Shown: positions 17,812-26,921 of the stretch, piece by piece
Layout of the letters: each line of letters begins with the position of its first letter
Numbering within the stretch: position 1 is the stretch's first letter
Source: Curtobacterium poinsettiae
GTDB taxonomy: Bacteria; Actinomycetota; Actinomycetes; Actinomycetales; Microbacteriaceae
Reading direction: 5' to 3'
NCBI RefSeq assembly: GCF_025677645.1
Contig: NZ_CP106879.1
Location: 1,302,001-1,366,000, forward strand
Length of the DNA stretch: 64,000 nucleotides
Translations under genes and position numbers: made by a program
Notes under the pieces: model-generated
The model's database searches: none
Told to the model about the DNA's origin: nothing
The model's input: the letters and a program-made list of their open reading frames with translations, nothing else

Positions 17812-20333
17812 CCGCGACCGACGCGACGCGGACCGCCGGACGCGACCCGCGCCTCCAGGCCGACAGCGCGACGGACGCGACCGCGACGGACGCGACCGCG
17901 ACGGACGCGACCGCGACGGACGCGACCGCGACCACCGCCGGCCCCCGCGCCGACGCCCTGCTCGCCGTGATGACCCTCGACGAGAAGGTCGCCCAGCTCG
18001 TCGGCTACTGGCTCGACCAGAACGGCGTCGTCGCCCCCATGCAGGGCGAGATGGCGGCTGTGCAGCAGGGCAGCACCCTGGCAGACATCACCCGCGACGG
18101 CATCGGGCAGTTCACCCGCGTCTACGGCACCCGCCCCGTCGAACCCGACGAGCGTGCCGCCTGGCTCTGGGCCGAACAGCGCCGCCTGCAGCGCGAGACC
18201 CGGCTCGGGATCCCCGCGCTCGTGCACGAGGAGTGCCTGACCGGCCTCGCCGCGTGGAAGGCCGCGACGTTCCCGACCCCGCTGGCGTGGGGTGCGTCGT
18301 TCGACCCGCAGCTCGTCGAGCAGGTCGCTGCCGCGATCGGTGCGTCGATGCGCCAGCTCGGCGTCCACCAGGGGCTCGCTCCGGTGCTCGACGTGATCCG
18401 TGACCCCCGCTGGGGCCGGGTCGACGAGTGCATCGCCGAGGACCCCTACCTGGTCGGCACGGTCGGCACCGCGTACGTGCGCGGGCTGCAGTCCGCCGGG
18501 GTCGACGCGACCCTGAAGCACTTCCTCGGGTACTCGGCGTCGCAGGCGGGGCGGAACCACGCCCCCGTGCACGCCGGGGCGCGCGAGGTGGCCGACGTCT
18601 ACCTGCCGCCGTTCGAGATGGCGCTGCGCGACGGCGGCGCCCGGAGCGTCATGAACTCGTACGCCGAGATCGACGGCGTGCCCGTCGCGGCGAACGGCGA
18701 GCTGCTCACCGACCTGCTCCGCGACCGGCTCGGCTTCGACGGCACGGTCGTCGCGGACTACTTCTCGGTGGCGTTCCTCGAGGTCATGCACGGCATCGCC
18801 GCCGATCGTGGCGAGGCCGCGGCGCTGGCGCTCGAGGCCGGCATCGACGTCGAGCTCCCGACCGGTGACGCGTACCTCGAGCCGCTCATCGAGCGCGTCC
18901 GCAGCGGTCAGGTGGACGAGGCCCTCGTCGACCGGGCGGTGCTCCGGGTGCTTCGGCAGAAGGAGCGGCTCGGCCTGCTCGAACCGGACGCCTTCGCCGG
19001 GGACGCCCCCACCGGCATCGACCTCGACACCCCGCAGCACCAGGTACTCGCACGCCAGCTGGCGGCGAAGTCGCTCGTGCTGCTGTCGAACGGCAGCGCC
19101 ACCGTCGACGGCGGCAGCGCCACCGTCGACAGCACCGCCCCCGTCCTCCCGCTCGCGCCGGGGGTGTCGGTCGCGGTCATCGGCCCGAACGCCGACCGCG
19201 CCGAGGCCCTGCAGGGCTGCTACTCGTTCGCGAACCACGTGCTCGCCTCGCACCCCGACCTGCCGCTCGGCTTCGCGATCCCGACCGTCCGCGAAGCCGT
19301 CGCCCAGGCACTCGGCCCGTCGGCGGTCCGCTTCGCAGCGGGCTGCGCCGTCACGGGCGACGACCGGGCCGGCTTCGCCGACGCGGTCGCCGTGGCCTCC
19401 GCCTCGGACGTCGCGGTGGTCGTCGTCGGCGACCAGGCAGGGCTCTTCGGCCGCGGCACGGTCGGCGAGGGCAACGACACCGAGTCGCTCGACCTGCCCG
19501 GCGTGCAGCGTGAGCTGGTCGAGGCCGTCGTCGCGACCGGTACCCCCACCGTGATGGTGCTGCTCACCGGCCGGCCGTACGCGATCGGCTGGGCGCTCGA
19601 CGGCGACCAGCCGCGTCCGGCCGCGGTCGTGCAGGCGTTCTTCCCGGGCGAGGGCGGCGGGCTGGCGATCGCCGACCTGCTCACCGGTGCCGCCTCGCCC
19701 TCGGGCCGCCTGCCGCTGTCCCTGCCCCGGTCCGCCGGTGCGCAGCCGTTCACCTACCTGCACCCGCGGCTCGGCGGTCCGTCGGACGTCACGGCCGCCG
19801 ACTCGACGCCGGTGCGGCCGTTCGGCTTCGGTCTCGGCTACACCGACTTCGCCTACGACGAGCTCGTCGTCGATCCGGACGTCCGGTCCGACGGCGTCTT
19901 CACCGCGTCGGTGACGGTCCGGAACACCGGGGCCCGTGACGGTGAGGACGTCGTGCAGCTCTACGGGCACGACGTGCACGGCAGCGTCACCAGGCCCGAG
20001 GTGCAGCTCCTCGGGTACGCGCGGGTCGCGGTCGCCGCGGGGGAGTCCGCGCGGGTCCGCTTCCGCGTCCCGGTGCAGCGCTTTGCGTTCACCGACCGTC
20101 GGATGCGCAAGGTGGTCGAGCCGGGCGACGTGCAGGTCTGGGTCGCGTCGCACGCGGCGGCGTCACGGCCGGGAGGCCCGGTGGCAGCGGGTGGGATCGT
20201 CGCCTCGGGCGACGGGCCGGTCCGACACCCCGTCCCCGGCACCGCCACGGAGCGCGCCACCGTCGCGATCACGGGCGCGGTGCACGAGGTCACCCCGGAC
20301 GATCCCCGCCTGGTGGAGTGGTCGGTCGTCTGA
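17808..20333 (+). CDS. Cytoplasmic GH3 beta-glycosidase (beta-glucosidase/beta-xylosidase)
   Basis: An 841-residue glycoside hydrolase that should split imported beta-linked oligosaccharides inside the cell; no signal sequence is present. The TIM-barrel half has PALVHEECLTG near 136, the substrate-binding KHF (237-239) and the nucleophile D317 in GTVVADYFS. The second GH3 domain and a C-terminal fibronectin-III-like domain (TASVTVRNTGARDGEDVVQL near 705) follow. The first 45 residues are odd: a GTG start coupled to malG, half a dispersed hairpin element (17851-17862) and a four-fold ATDAT repeat. The catalytic core starts near residue 47. Glucosidase versus xylosidase cannot be decided. Confidence 0.92.
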   Translation: MTATDATRTAGRDPRLQADSATDATATDATATDATATDATATTAGPRADALLAVMTLDEKVAQLVGYWLDQNGVVAPMQGEMAAVQQGSTLADITRDGIGQFTRVYGTRPVEPDERAAWLWAEQRRLQRETRLGIPALVHEECLTGLAAWKAATFPTPLAWGASFDPQLVEQVAAAIGASMRQLGVHQGLAPVLDVIRDPRWGRVDECIAEDPYLVGTVGTAYVRGLQSAGVDATLKHFLGYSASQAGRNHAPVHAGAREVADVYLPPFEMALRDGGARSVMNSYAEIDGVPVAANGELLTDLLRDRLGFDGTVVADYFSVAFLEVMHGIAADRGEAAALALEAGIDVELPTGDAYLEPLIERVRSGQVDEALVDRAVLRVLRQKERLGLLEPDAFAGDAPTGIDLDTPQHQVLARQLAAKSLVLLSNGSATVDGGSATVDSTAPVLPLAPGVSVAVIGPNADRAEALQGCYSFANHVLASHPDLPLGFAIPTVREAVAQALGPSAVRFAAGCAVTGDDRAGFADAVAVASASDVAVVVVGDQAGLFGRGTVGEGNDTESLDLPGVQRELVEAVVATGTPTVMVLLTGRPYAIGWALDGDQPRPAAVVQAFFPGEGGGLAIADLLTGAASPSGRLPLSLPRSAGAQPFTYLHPRLGGPSDVTAADSTPVRPFGFGLGYTDFAYDELVVDPDVRSDGVFTASVTVRNTGARDGEDVVQLYGHDVHGSVTRPEVQLLGYARVAVAAGESARVRFRVPVQRFAFTDRRMRKVVEPGDVQVWVASHAAASRPGGPVAAGGIVASGDGPVRHPVPGTATERATVAITGAVHEVTPDDPRLVEWSVV
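17868..17927 (+). repeat. Four perfect 15-bp tandem repeats in the GH3 N-terminus
   Basis: Unit GCGACGGACGCGACC occurs four times without change and continues for six more bases. Because 15 is a multiple of three it encodes a repeated Ala-Thr-Asp-Ala-Thr pentapeptide without breaking frame. It lies just after the half hairpin element in the same gene. Confidence 0.9.
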
Positions 20334-20370
20334 CCTGGTGACGGACCACCCGCCCTGGGCGTGACCGGAC

Positions 20371-20418
20371 GACGGACAGGAGGCGCGGTGCGGGCCCGCA
20401 CCGCGCCTCCTGTCCGTC
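20371..20418. terminator. Perfect 48-bp palindrome between convergent genes
   Basis: All 48 bases form two exact 24-base arms with the family core GGACAGGAGGCGCGG. It lies between the stops of the GH3 gene (plus, 20333) and the GH18 gene (minus, 20431), the right place for a bidirectional terminator. It is the longest perfect member of the hairpin family in the window. Confidence 0.8.
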
Positions 20419-20430
20419 AGCGGGTCGCGG

Positions 20431-21456
20431 TCACCCGACCGGTTCGATCCGGTCGGACAGGTCGAGTGACCAGACGGCGACGCCGGTCAGGCCGAGCCGC
20501 TCCGCCAGGGCGACCCGTTCGCGCAGGGAGCGTGCGTCGGACCACCAGAGCACCTCGCCGCTCCGCAGGGTCGCGGTCCACTCGCCGACCGTCGTGTCCC
20601 ACCGGGCGGTCGCGCCCGCCTTCCGGACCCGCAGTCGTGCCTGGGCGTCCGAGAGCTGGCCGGCCGGACGCGTCCCCTTCCAGTGGTAGCCGTACCCTGC
20701 GACGCCGAGCACGATCTGGTCGGCGGGGGCGAGGGTCGCGAGGGCACGGGCGGCCTTCGACGACCACGCGAGCGACCCGACGGGGCCCGGCGCGTCCGGC
20801 TCCCAGGGGCCGTGCTGGTCGTACGCCATGAGCGTCAGGTGGTCGAGCGGGGCACGGAGGGCTCGCACGTCGTAGCCGAGACGGGCGTACCCGGCGGCGG
20901 TGGTCGACGCGGACAGGGCGATGTCGAGCCGGACGTCGTCGCCGACGGCTGCCCGGAGCTCCCGGGCGAAGGCGGTGAGACCGGGCTTCTCGGCCGGGGT
21001 CAGCGCCTCGAGGTCGATCATGACCGAGTCCCAGCCGCCCGTTGCCACGTCGGCGGCGAGCGAACGGACGACCCGGGCGCGGTTCGCGGGCGAGGTGAGC
21101 AGTTTCCGCGCGATCGGCTCGCTGAAGTCCCCGTCGGCCTCGGAGTAGTTGCTCACGAGCAGCTGCGCGGTGAGGCCGTTCGCGTGGGCCCGGTTGCGCT
21201 GGGCCTTGGCGGCGCGCGACGGGGCGGTGACCTTCGTCCCCGTGCTGTTCAGCAGCAGCCCGTCGACGCCGACCACGTCCATCGCGGCAGCGTTCGCGTC
21301 CACCAGTGCCGTGTCGGCGTTCTCTGGCTGGAAGCCGGTCACGTCGAACCCGTCGGCCCGGGCGGCGGTCGGGGCCGTGCAGCCGGCGAGCGCGAGTCCT
21401 GCGGTGAGCGCGGCTGCGAGCAGTACCGTCCAGCGGGCACGGTGGTCGGGAGTCAT
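20431..21456 (-). CDS. GH18-family (YaaH/chitinase-like) lipoprotein
   Basis: If translation starts at the ATG at 21456, this is a 341-residue exported lipoprotein: MTPDHRARW, a hydrophobic run and the lipobox LALAGC (Cys26). The rest is a GH18-type barrel with the catalytic signature WDSVMIDLE (D143, D148, acid E150), followed by LTLMAYDQHGPW and YGYHWKG, as in spore/wall-lytic YaaH-like glucanases. The first Asp of the classical DxxDxDxE is Met here, as in some wall-active members. No clear ribosome site precedes 21456, and the frame is open upstream through an AraC-type domain to 21753. Confidence 0.8.
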   Translation of the reverse strand: MTPDHRARWTVLLAAALTAGLALAGCTAPTAARADGFDVTGFQPENADTALVDANAAAMDVVGVDGLLLNSTGTKVTAPSRAAKAQRNRAHANGLTAQLLVSNYSEADGDFSEPIARKLLTSPANRARVVRSLAADVATGGWDSVMIDLEALTPAEKPGLTAFARELRAAVGDDVRLDIALSASTTAAGYARLGYDVRALRAPLDHLTLMAYDQHGPWEPDAPGPVGSLAWSSKAARALATLAPADQIVLGVAGYGYHWKGTRPAGQLSDAQARLRVRKAGATARWDTTVGEWTATLRSGEVLWWSDARSLRERVALAERLGLTGVAVWSLDLSDRIEPVG

Positions 21457-21753
21457 GCGGAGGGTCCGTCCTGTCGTTCGGGGTGGTCGGGTGCCGACCA
21501 CGGCGTGAGCTCGGTCGCGGCGGACCCCTTCGAGCCGTACACCGCGCAGGTACGACGCGGGAGAGGTCTGCAGCTCTCGTCGGAGCGCGCTCTGCAGGCC
21601 GCGGGTCGACAGGTGGGCAGCGGCGGCGTTGTCCGGTACCGAGATCGCTTCGCGGGCGTGGGCGTGCACGAACCGCAGCGCCTCGTGCACGGTGCGGGAC
21701 AGCCGTGCTCCGTTGTGCTCGGGACCACTCGCCGTGGTCGGTACCTGGTCCAT
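21457..21753 (-). pseudogene. AraC-type helix-turn-helix segment in frame with the GH18 gene
   Basis: Ninety-nine codons from an ATG at 21753, itself six bases from TACGCT (21765-21760), a leaderless promoter layout. Residues 17-85 match the first helix-turn-helix and linker helix of AraC regulators (TVHEALRFVHAHAREAIS, HLSTRGLQSALRRELQTSPA, SYLRGVRLEGVRRD). The second helix-turn-helix, needed in normal AraC proteins, and the sensor domain are absent. No stop codon separates it from the GH18 lipoprotein. Either it is a decayed regulator, or the whole 440-codon frame encodes one protein with an internal membrane segment. I annotate it as a remnant with that reservation. Confidence 0.5.
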
Positions 21754-21949
21754 ACGTGGAGCGTACGAGGCGGTCGGGCGGATCGGCCTCCGACGCCACG
21801 ACGCCGCCGGTATCCGGGGTGCGCGGATGTGGATCGCACCCGTTCGGGGGCCATTGTGGACCCCGGTGAGGGCGCTTATCGTCCGAGACGTACTCACACT
21901 GTCCCCCTCCGAACAGGGTCGGAGGCCCGGGGACAGATCGGAGGATCTG

Positions 21950-22117
21950 ATGAGTGGTTACGAGCGTGCACCGGGGGTCACCCCGGTCCACATCACCTCC
22001 TACCGGGCGCGGGCACGCGCCGCCCGACGCGGGTGGATCGTGCAGTCCGAGGACGACGTCGACCGCGAGCGGTTCACCTTCGCGGACCTCCGTGCCCGGA
22101 GTGGGTCGGGTCGATGA
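21950..22117 (+). CDS. Small basic protein (55 aa), translationally coupled to AraC gene
   Basis: A short gene with a strong ribosome site (CGGAGGA, 21939-21945) and an ATG at 21950. Its stop overlaps the start of the AraC gene (ATGA at 22114-22117). The product is rich in Arg, especially RARARAARRGW, then acidic (SEDDVDRERF). I recognise no domain. It may be a small regulator or simply a coupling leader for araC. Clean start signals and overlap support translation. Confidence 0.6.
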   Translation: MSGYERAPGVTPVHITSYRARARAARRGWIVQSEDDVDRERFTFADLRARSGSGR

Positions 22118-23076
22118 GCAGCGACACCGTCCCGCGGGTCGCCGTCGGCCACGCGCTCCGGACGGCCCAGCGGTGCGGCCAGACCCCCGGGGACGCCGTC
22201 CGGACGGTGCGTGCCGTGTACGGCGGTCGCGACGTCCGGTTCGCGCCCACCGACCGGTTCGCGTTCCGGCACCGGACGGTGCGCCACCACAACGTCGCGC
22301 TGCTCTCGTCGGCGGTCTCGACGGCCGCCGCCGCCTCGTTCACGCCGGACGGCACGCCGGTGCTGGCGTGGTCGACCGCGGGCTGCCTCCGGGTCGACGA
22401 CGATGCGCCCACCCGGCCCGGCCTGCCGGTGCTCCTGCCGACGGACCGGCCGTTCACGCTGCTCGTGCCGGCGGGGACCGTCCAGGTGCTGCGGGTGGAA
22501 AGGGGATTCCTCGACGCCGTCGACGGCGTCGTGTTCGACCACCGCTTCGCCGGCCGACTGCGATCACGCCCGACCGAGGCCGAGGTGCCCCACCTGGTCG
22601 CCCGCATCAACGCGGTCGCGGTCAACGCGTTGCACCCCGACCGCAATCCGGGCGGTCACCTGTCGGCGCAGGTGCTGCTGGCCGAGTCCGTCCTGCGGGC
22701 CTACGGCGGGGCGGACGCCGAACCCGACGCCCGGACGCTGCCCCGGACGGTGAACACCGTGCAGCTCGCGCAGGCCTGGCTCGCGGAGCACTGCGACCGG
22801 CCGCTCCAGCTGGCGGACGTCTGCGGTGCCATCGGGGTCAGCTCCCGCACGCTCCAGGAGAACTTCGTGCAGCACGTCGGCGTGAGCCCCATGACGTACC
22901 TGCTGCAGGTCCGCCTCGACCGGGTGCGGATCGCACTGCAACTCGCCGACTGTGCGCAGACGACGGTGGCCGAGGTCGCGCACCGGTGGGGCTTCCGCCA
23001 CATGGGGCGGTTCTCGAGCACGTACCACCAGCGCTTCGACGAGTACCCGAAGGAGACGCTCCGGACGAGCGCCTGA
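22114..23076 (+). CDS. AraC-family transcriptional regulator
   Basis: A 320-residue regulator with an AraC-binding-like sensor region (about 35-190) and two C-terminal helix-turn-helices, LADVCGAIGVSSRTLQENFV and EVAHRWGFRHMGRFSSTYHQ, ending in EYPKETLR. It is paralogous to the protein at 12411. It diverges from the AraC-segment/GH18 frame at 21753, with the small gene at 21950 between its promoter and itself. Targets are unknown; the divergent GH18 gene is the natural candidate. Confidence 0.92.
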   Translation: MSSDTVPRVAVGHALRTAQRCGQTPGDAVRTVRAVYGGRDVRFAPTDRFAFRHRTVRHHNVALLSSAVSTAAAASFTPDGTPVLAWSTAGCLRVDDDAPTRPGLPVLLPTDRPFTLLVPAGTVQVLRVERGFLDAVDGVVFDHRFAGRLRSRPTEAEVPHLVARINAVAVNALHPDRNPGGHLSAQVLLAESVLRAYGGADAEPDARTLPRTVNTVQLAQAWLAEHCDRPLQLADVCGAIGVSSRTLQENFVQHVGVSPMTYLLQVRLDRVRIALQLADCAQTTVAEVAHRWGFRHMGRFSSTYHQRFDEYPKETLRTSA

Positions 23077-23089
23077 CACCCGACGCCCG

Positions 23090-24079
23090 TCAGCGCAAGC
23101 GGTCGGCCAGGAACGCCGCCTGACGCTCCCAGTGCCGGAACCCGCCACCCTCGTGCCCGTTGTACGGGTACACGACGATCTCGCGGTCGGTGGAGCCGAG
23201 GGCGTTGAACGCGGCGAAGGTCGTGCGTGGCGGTACGACGTCGTCCATCAGCGCGACCGAGAACAGCGCGGGAGCGGTGATGCCGGCGGCGTGGTTCACC
23301 CCGTCCAGGTAGGCGGCGGTGGCCCAGACGGTGTCGGCAGCGTCGCGGTGGACGGCGAGGTACTGCGCGAGCTCCAGGTACGGCCCACCCACCGCGACGT
23401 CGGTGCCGTTCCGCCAGTCGGCCAGGAACGCCACGTCGGGCAGCACCGCCGCGACCGGTCCGACGTGCGCCTCGACCAGGGACGCCGCGGCGATCGTGAT
23501 GCCGCCGCCCTGGCTGCCGCCGGTCAGGGCGATGCGCTCCGGGTCGACCCCTGGCAGCGTGCGCACCGCCTCGACGAGCCGCACGGCGTCGGTGTAGACG
23601 CGGCGGTAGTAGTGGTCGGCGGGCGAGCCGATGCCGTTCGTCATCCAGCCGCTGGCGTGCGGTGCGGAGCCGTGCGGGTCCGGGGTGTCGCCGCCGGCCC
23701 ACCCGGAGCCCTGGCCGCGGGTGTCCATCACGACGTGCACGTACCCGGCGAGGGCCCAGTGCACGCGCTCGCCCGGGCGACCACGGCCGCCGCCGTAGCC
23801 GAGGAACTCGACGACGACCGGTAGTGCGCCCGGGTCGTCCGACACCGGACGGTTGACCCAGGCGCGCACCGGATCGCCGGCGAACCCGGGGAACGTCAGG
23901 TCCTCGACGACGAGACCGGTCACCGGGGTCTCGGCCGGCACGAGGGTCGTCTCGACCCCCTCGCCCGCGGTTCGGGCGGCGACGATCGTGTCCGCCCAGA
24001 AGGCGTCGAAGTCGGCGGGACGACGGACGTCCGAGCGGTGGGCGCGGAGCGCGTCGAGGGGCAGGTCGGTCAGTGGCAT
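23090..24079 (-). CDS. CE7 acetyl-xylan esterase / cephalosporin-C deacetylase
   Basis: Cytoplasmic alpha/beta-hydrolase of 329 residues that removes acetyl groups from short xylo-oligosaccharides. All three CE7 signatures are present: RGQ at 121-123, GGSQGG with nucleophile S189, and HE at 309-310 (catalytic H309); D279 or D280 completes the triad. There is no signal sequence, typical of the family. The ATG at 24079 follows a GGAGGA site. It lies 82 bases downstream of xylB in the same direction, separated by a hairpin, which fits deacetylation of imported acetyl-xylose oligomers. Confidence 0.92.
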   Translation of the reverse strand: MPLTDLPLDALRAHRSDVRRPADFDAFWADTIVAARTAGEGVETTLVPAETPVTGLVVEDLTFPGFAGDPVRAWVNRPVSDDPGALPVVVEFLGYGGGRGRPGERVHWALAGYVHVVMDTRGQGSGWAGGDTPDPHGSAPHASGWMTNGIGSPADHYYRRVYTDAVRLVEAVRTLPGVDPERIALTGGSQGGGITIAAASLVEAHVGPVAAVLPDVAFLADWRNGTDVAVGGPYLELAQYLAVHRDAADTVWATAAYLDGVNHAAGITAPALFSVALMDDVVPPRTTFAAFNALGSTDREIVVYPYNGHEGGGFRHWERQAAFLADRLR

Positions 24080-24102
24080 GGGGGTCCTCCGGGGACGATG
24101 AT

Positions 24103-24135
24103 GCCCCCGGTGCCCTGGTGGAGGGCGCCGGGGGC
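24103..24135 (-). terminator. 14-bp hairpin between xylB and the CE7 esterase gene
   Basis: Arms 24103-24116 and 24122-24135 pair over 14 positions with one wobble pair and a five-base loop. It follows the xylB stop (24162) on the minus strand and may partly terminate the xylAB message before the esterase gene. Confidence 0.65.
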
Positions 24136-24161
24136 GGGGAGTGTCGGATCCGGTGCGTCGG

Positions 24162-25703
24162 TCAGCGCGCCGCGGCGCGGTACTGCTCGAGCACCTCGGG
24201 GTGCGGGTCGGACGGCACGGTGGTCGTCGCGGTGTCCCACGTCGGCAGTGCGCCGGTGAGCGCCCACGCGGCCTGCTTCGCAGCACCCGCGGCGACGTAC
24301 TCGCCGGGCTCCGGCACCAGGACGTCACGGCCGAACACCTGCGCGGCGACGGTACGGACCGCCGGGTTCCGAGCAGCGCCGCCGATGAGCAGCAGCCGCT
24401 CGACGGTCACCCCGGTGCCCTGCACCGCGGCCAGTCCGTCGGCGAGGGCGCAGAGCATCCCCTCGACGGCCGCCCGGGCCAGGTGCGCCCGGTCGGTGGT
24501 CGCCGGCGTCATGCCGAGCAGCGATGCGGTCGCGTCCGGCCGGTTGGGCGTGCGCTCGCCGACGAAGTACGGCACCAGGACGAGGCCGTCGGCCCCGGCC
24601 GGCGCCTGCAGCGCCAGCTCGCCGAGCGCGTCGTGGTCCACGCCGAGCAGGCCGCCGATCACCTCGAGCACGCGGGCCGCGTTGAGCGTGGTGACGATCG
24701 GGAGGCGCGACCCGGTCCCGTCGGCGAAGCCCGCCACGGTCCCGCTCGGGTCGCGCACCTCGGCGTCGCTGACCCCGAAGACCGTGCCGCTCGTGCCGAG
24801 GGACACCGCGACGTCGCCCGGGCCGAGACCCAGGCCGAGCGCTGCCCCCGCGTTGTCGCCGAGTCCGGCGCCGACGACGAGGCCCGACCGCGCGACCGCG
24901 CCGCCGGGCAGCTCGACGTCGGTGGACAGGGTGCCCATCGCCTCGTCGGGAGCGACCACGCGGGGCACGACCACGGCGTCGTCGTCGCCCGTCGACGCCG
25001 GACGCATCGGCCGTCCGAGCGCGAGCTCGAACAGCTCCGGGTCGTACTCGCGGCGCACCGGGTCCCAGTACCCCGTGCCGCTGGCGTCGGACGCGTCCGT
25101 CGCCAGGGCGTCGAGGTCGGGGCCGAGCGGGCTCTCGTCCGCCGGGCCGTGGCCGCGGAGCCGCCACGACAGCCAGTCGTGGGGCAGCGCCACGGCCGCG
25201 ATGCGGGCGGCGTTCTCGGGCTCCGCGTCGCGGAGCCACCGCAGCTTGGTGCCGGTGAACGACGCCACGGGCACCAGCCCCGTCCGGGCGACCCAAGCCT
25301 CCCGGCCGAGCTCCTCGACCATCTGCGCGGCCGCATCCGCACTGCGGACGTCGTTCCACAGCAGCGCGTCGCGGACCACGCGGCCGTCGGCGTCGAGCGC
25401 CACCATGCCGTGCTGCTGCCCGGCGATGGCGACGGCACCGACGTCGTCGAGGCCGCCGGCGTCGGCGATGGCGGCACCGAGGGCGTCCCACCAGTGGCGA
25501 GGGTCGACCGAGGTGCCGTCCGGGTGGGACGCGCGTCCCTCACGGACGACCGCACCGGTCGCGGCGTCACGGATGGTGACCTTGCAGGACTGGGTCGACG
25601 AGTCGACCCCGGCGACCAGCTGGCGCTCGCCCGTGTTCTCAGCCCCTTCGGCGGCAGGCCGCCTCAGCGCGCGGAATGCAGCCGCTGGCGCGTCTGCGGT
25701 CAA
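24162..25703 (-). CDS. xylB: Xylulokinase
   Basis: Phosphorylates D-xylulose to xylulose 5-phosphate, feeding the pentose phosphate pathway. FGGY-family kinase motifs are clear: [13 protein letters not shown] near 33-45, [11 protein letters not shown] near 97, [10 protein letters not shown] and [10 protein letters not shown]. The start is unusual: upstream of the core the frame offers no ATG or GTG, only a TTG at 25703 overlapping the xylA stop (TTGA). This gives a 513-residue protein with about 30 extra N-terminal residues before the usual LVAGVD start. The initiation region lies inside a strong hairpin (25667-25713). Confidence 0.93.
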   Translation of the reverse strand: MTADAPAAAFRALRRPAAEGAENTGERQLVAGVDSSTQSCKVTIRDAATGAVVREGRASHPDGTSVDPRHWWDALGAAIADAGGLDDVGAVAIAGQQHGMVALDADGRVVRDALLWNDVRSADAAAQMVEELGREAWVARTGLVPVASFTGTKLRWLRDAEPENAARIAAVALPHDWLSWRLRGHGPADESPLGPDLDALATDASDASGTGYWDPVRREYDPELFELALGRPMRPASTGDDDAVVVPRVVAPDEAMGTLSTDVELPGGAVARSGLVVGAGLGDNAGAALGLGLGPGDVAVSLGTSGTVFGVSDAEVRDPSGTVAGFADGTGSRLPIVTTLNAARVLEVIGGLLGVDHDALGELALQAPAGADGLVLVPYFVGERTPNRPDATASLLGMTPATTDRAHLARAAVEGMLCALADGLAAVQGTGVTVERLLLIGGAARNPAVRTVAAQVFGRDVLVPEPGEYVAAGAAKQAAWALTGALPTWDTATTTVPSDPHPEVLEQYRAAAR

Positions 25704-25713
25704 TTCCGCGCGC
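25667..25713 (-). promoter_or_regulatory. Hairpin enclosing the xylA stop and xylB start
   Basis: Outer arms 25667-25677 and 25703-25713 are exact 11-base complements (GCGCGCGGAAT); an inner stem pairs 25681-25685 with 25696-25700. The xylA stop (25702-25700) and xylB TTG (25703-25701) lie in or beside one arm. Ribosomes finishing xylA would open it, so it could couple and lower xylB translation, or act as an attenuator or processing site. The function is inferred. Confidence 0.6.
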
Positions 25714-26893
25714 CCATCAGGTGCTCGATCGCGAGCTGCTGCAGGCGGACGAAGCCGAAGCCCTTGCCGCCGAAGTAGGCGTCGGCGTCGAAGTCCTCGT
25801 AGGCGGAGCGGTCGGCGAGGAACGTGTCGTACGACTCGCCGTCGTTCAGCGTCGGCGTCGACAGCTCGCCGACCTTCGAGGCCTCGAGCGCTGCCTGCAC
25901 CTCGGGGTCGGCGCGGAACGCCTGCGCACGCTCCTTGAGGAGCAGGTACATGCGCATGTTGGCGGACGCGGAGTCCCAGACGCCGGTGATGTCCTCGGTG
26001 CGGCTCGGCTTGTAGTCGAAGTGGCGGGGGCCGTCGTAGGCCGGGCCGCCCTGCGGTGCGCCGTGCTCGAGCAGGTCGACGAGCGAGAACGCGTTCTGCA
26101 GGTCGCCGTGACCGAACACCAGGTCCTGGTCGTACTTGATGCCGCGCTGGCCGTTCAGGTCGATGTGGAAGAGCTTGCCCTGGTAGAGCGCCTGGGCGAT
26201 GCCCGCCGTGAAGTTCAGGCCCGCCATCTGCTCGTGGCCGACCTCGGGGTTGATGCCGAACAGCTCCGGACGCTCGAGCGTCTCGGTGAAGGCGATCGCG
26301 TGGCCGAGGGTCGGCAGCAGGATGTCGCCGCGGGGCTCGTTCGGCTTCGGCTCGATGGCGAAGCGGATGCCGTAGCCCTTGTCGGTGACGTACTGGGCGA
26401 GCAGGTTGACGGCCTCGCGGTAGCGCTCGAGCGCGGCCTGCACGTCCTTCGCGCTGTCGTACTCGGAGCCCTCGCGGCCGCCCCACATCACGAACGTCGA
26501 CGCGCCGAGCTCGGCGGCGAGGTCGATGTTGCGCAGGACCTTGCGGAGCGCGAACCGGCGGACCTGCCGGTCGTTCGAGGTGAAGCCGCCGTCCTTGAAC
26601 ACGGGGGCGGAGAACAGGTTCGTCGTGACCATCGGCACGACGATCCCGGTCGACTCGAGCGCGCCCTTGAGGCGGTCGATCTGGGTCTGGCGCTCAGCGT
26701 CGGTGGAACCGAACGCGAACAGGTCGTCGTCGTGGAAGGTCAGGCCGTAGGCCCCGAGCTCGTCGAGCTTCTCGACCGCCTCGACCACGTCGAGGGCGGG
26801 TCGGGTCGGCCCGCCGAAGGGGTCTGAGCCGTTGTAGCCGATGGTCCAGAGACCGAAGGAGAACTTGTCTGCACGGGTGGGCGTCGTTGCCAT
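25700..26893 (-). CDS. xylA: Xylose isomerase (actinobacterial class I type)
   Basis: Converts D-xylose to D-xylulose (and D-glucose to D-fructose) using two divalent metals. The 397-residue length and sequence fit the short Streptomyces/Arthrobacter type: catalytic H54 and D57 in [21 protein letters not shown], metal-binding [22 protein letters not shown], and [15 protein letters not shown]. The ATG at 26893 was chosen because [17 protein letters not shown] is the standard start. It diverges from the Gfo/Idh-ThuA operon across a palindromic operator at 26922-26940. Confidence 0.97.
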   Translation of the reverse strand: MATTPTRADKFSFGLWTIGYNGSDPFGGPTRPALDVVEAVEKLDELGAYGLTFHDDDLFAFGSTDAERQTQIDRLKGALESTGIVVPMVTTNLFSAPVFKDGGFTSNDRQVRRFALRKVLRNIDLAAELGASTFVMWGGREGSEYDSAKDVQAALERYREAVNLLAQYVTDKGYGIRFAIEPKPNEPRGDILLPTLGHAIAFTETLERPELFGINPEVGHEQMAGLNFTAGIAQALYQGKLFHIDLNGQRGIKYDQDLVFGHGDLQNAFSLVDLLEHGAPQGGPAYDGPRHFDYKPSRTEDITGVWDSASANMRMYLLLKERAQAFRADPEVQAALEASKVGELSTPTLNDGESYDTFLADRSAYEDFDADAYFGGKGFGFVRLQQLAIEHLMGARN

Positions 26894-26921
26894 GGTGGTC
26901 ACCGTTCGTCGTCGAAACAAA

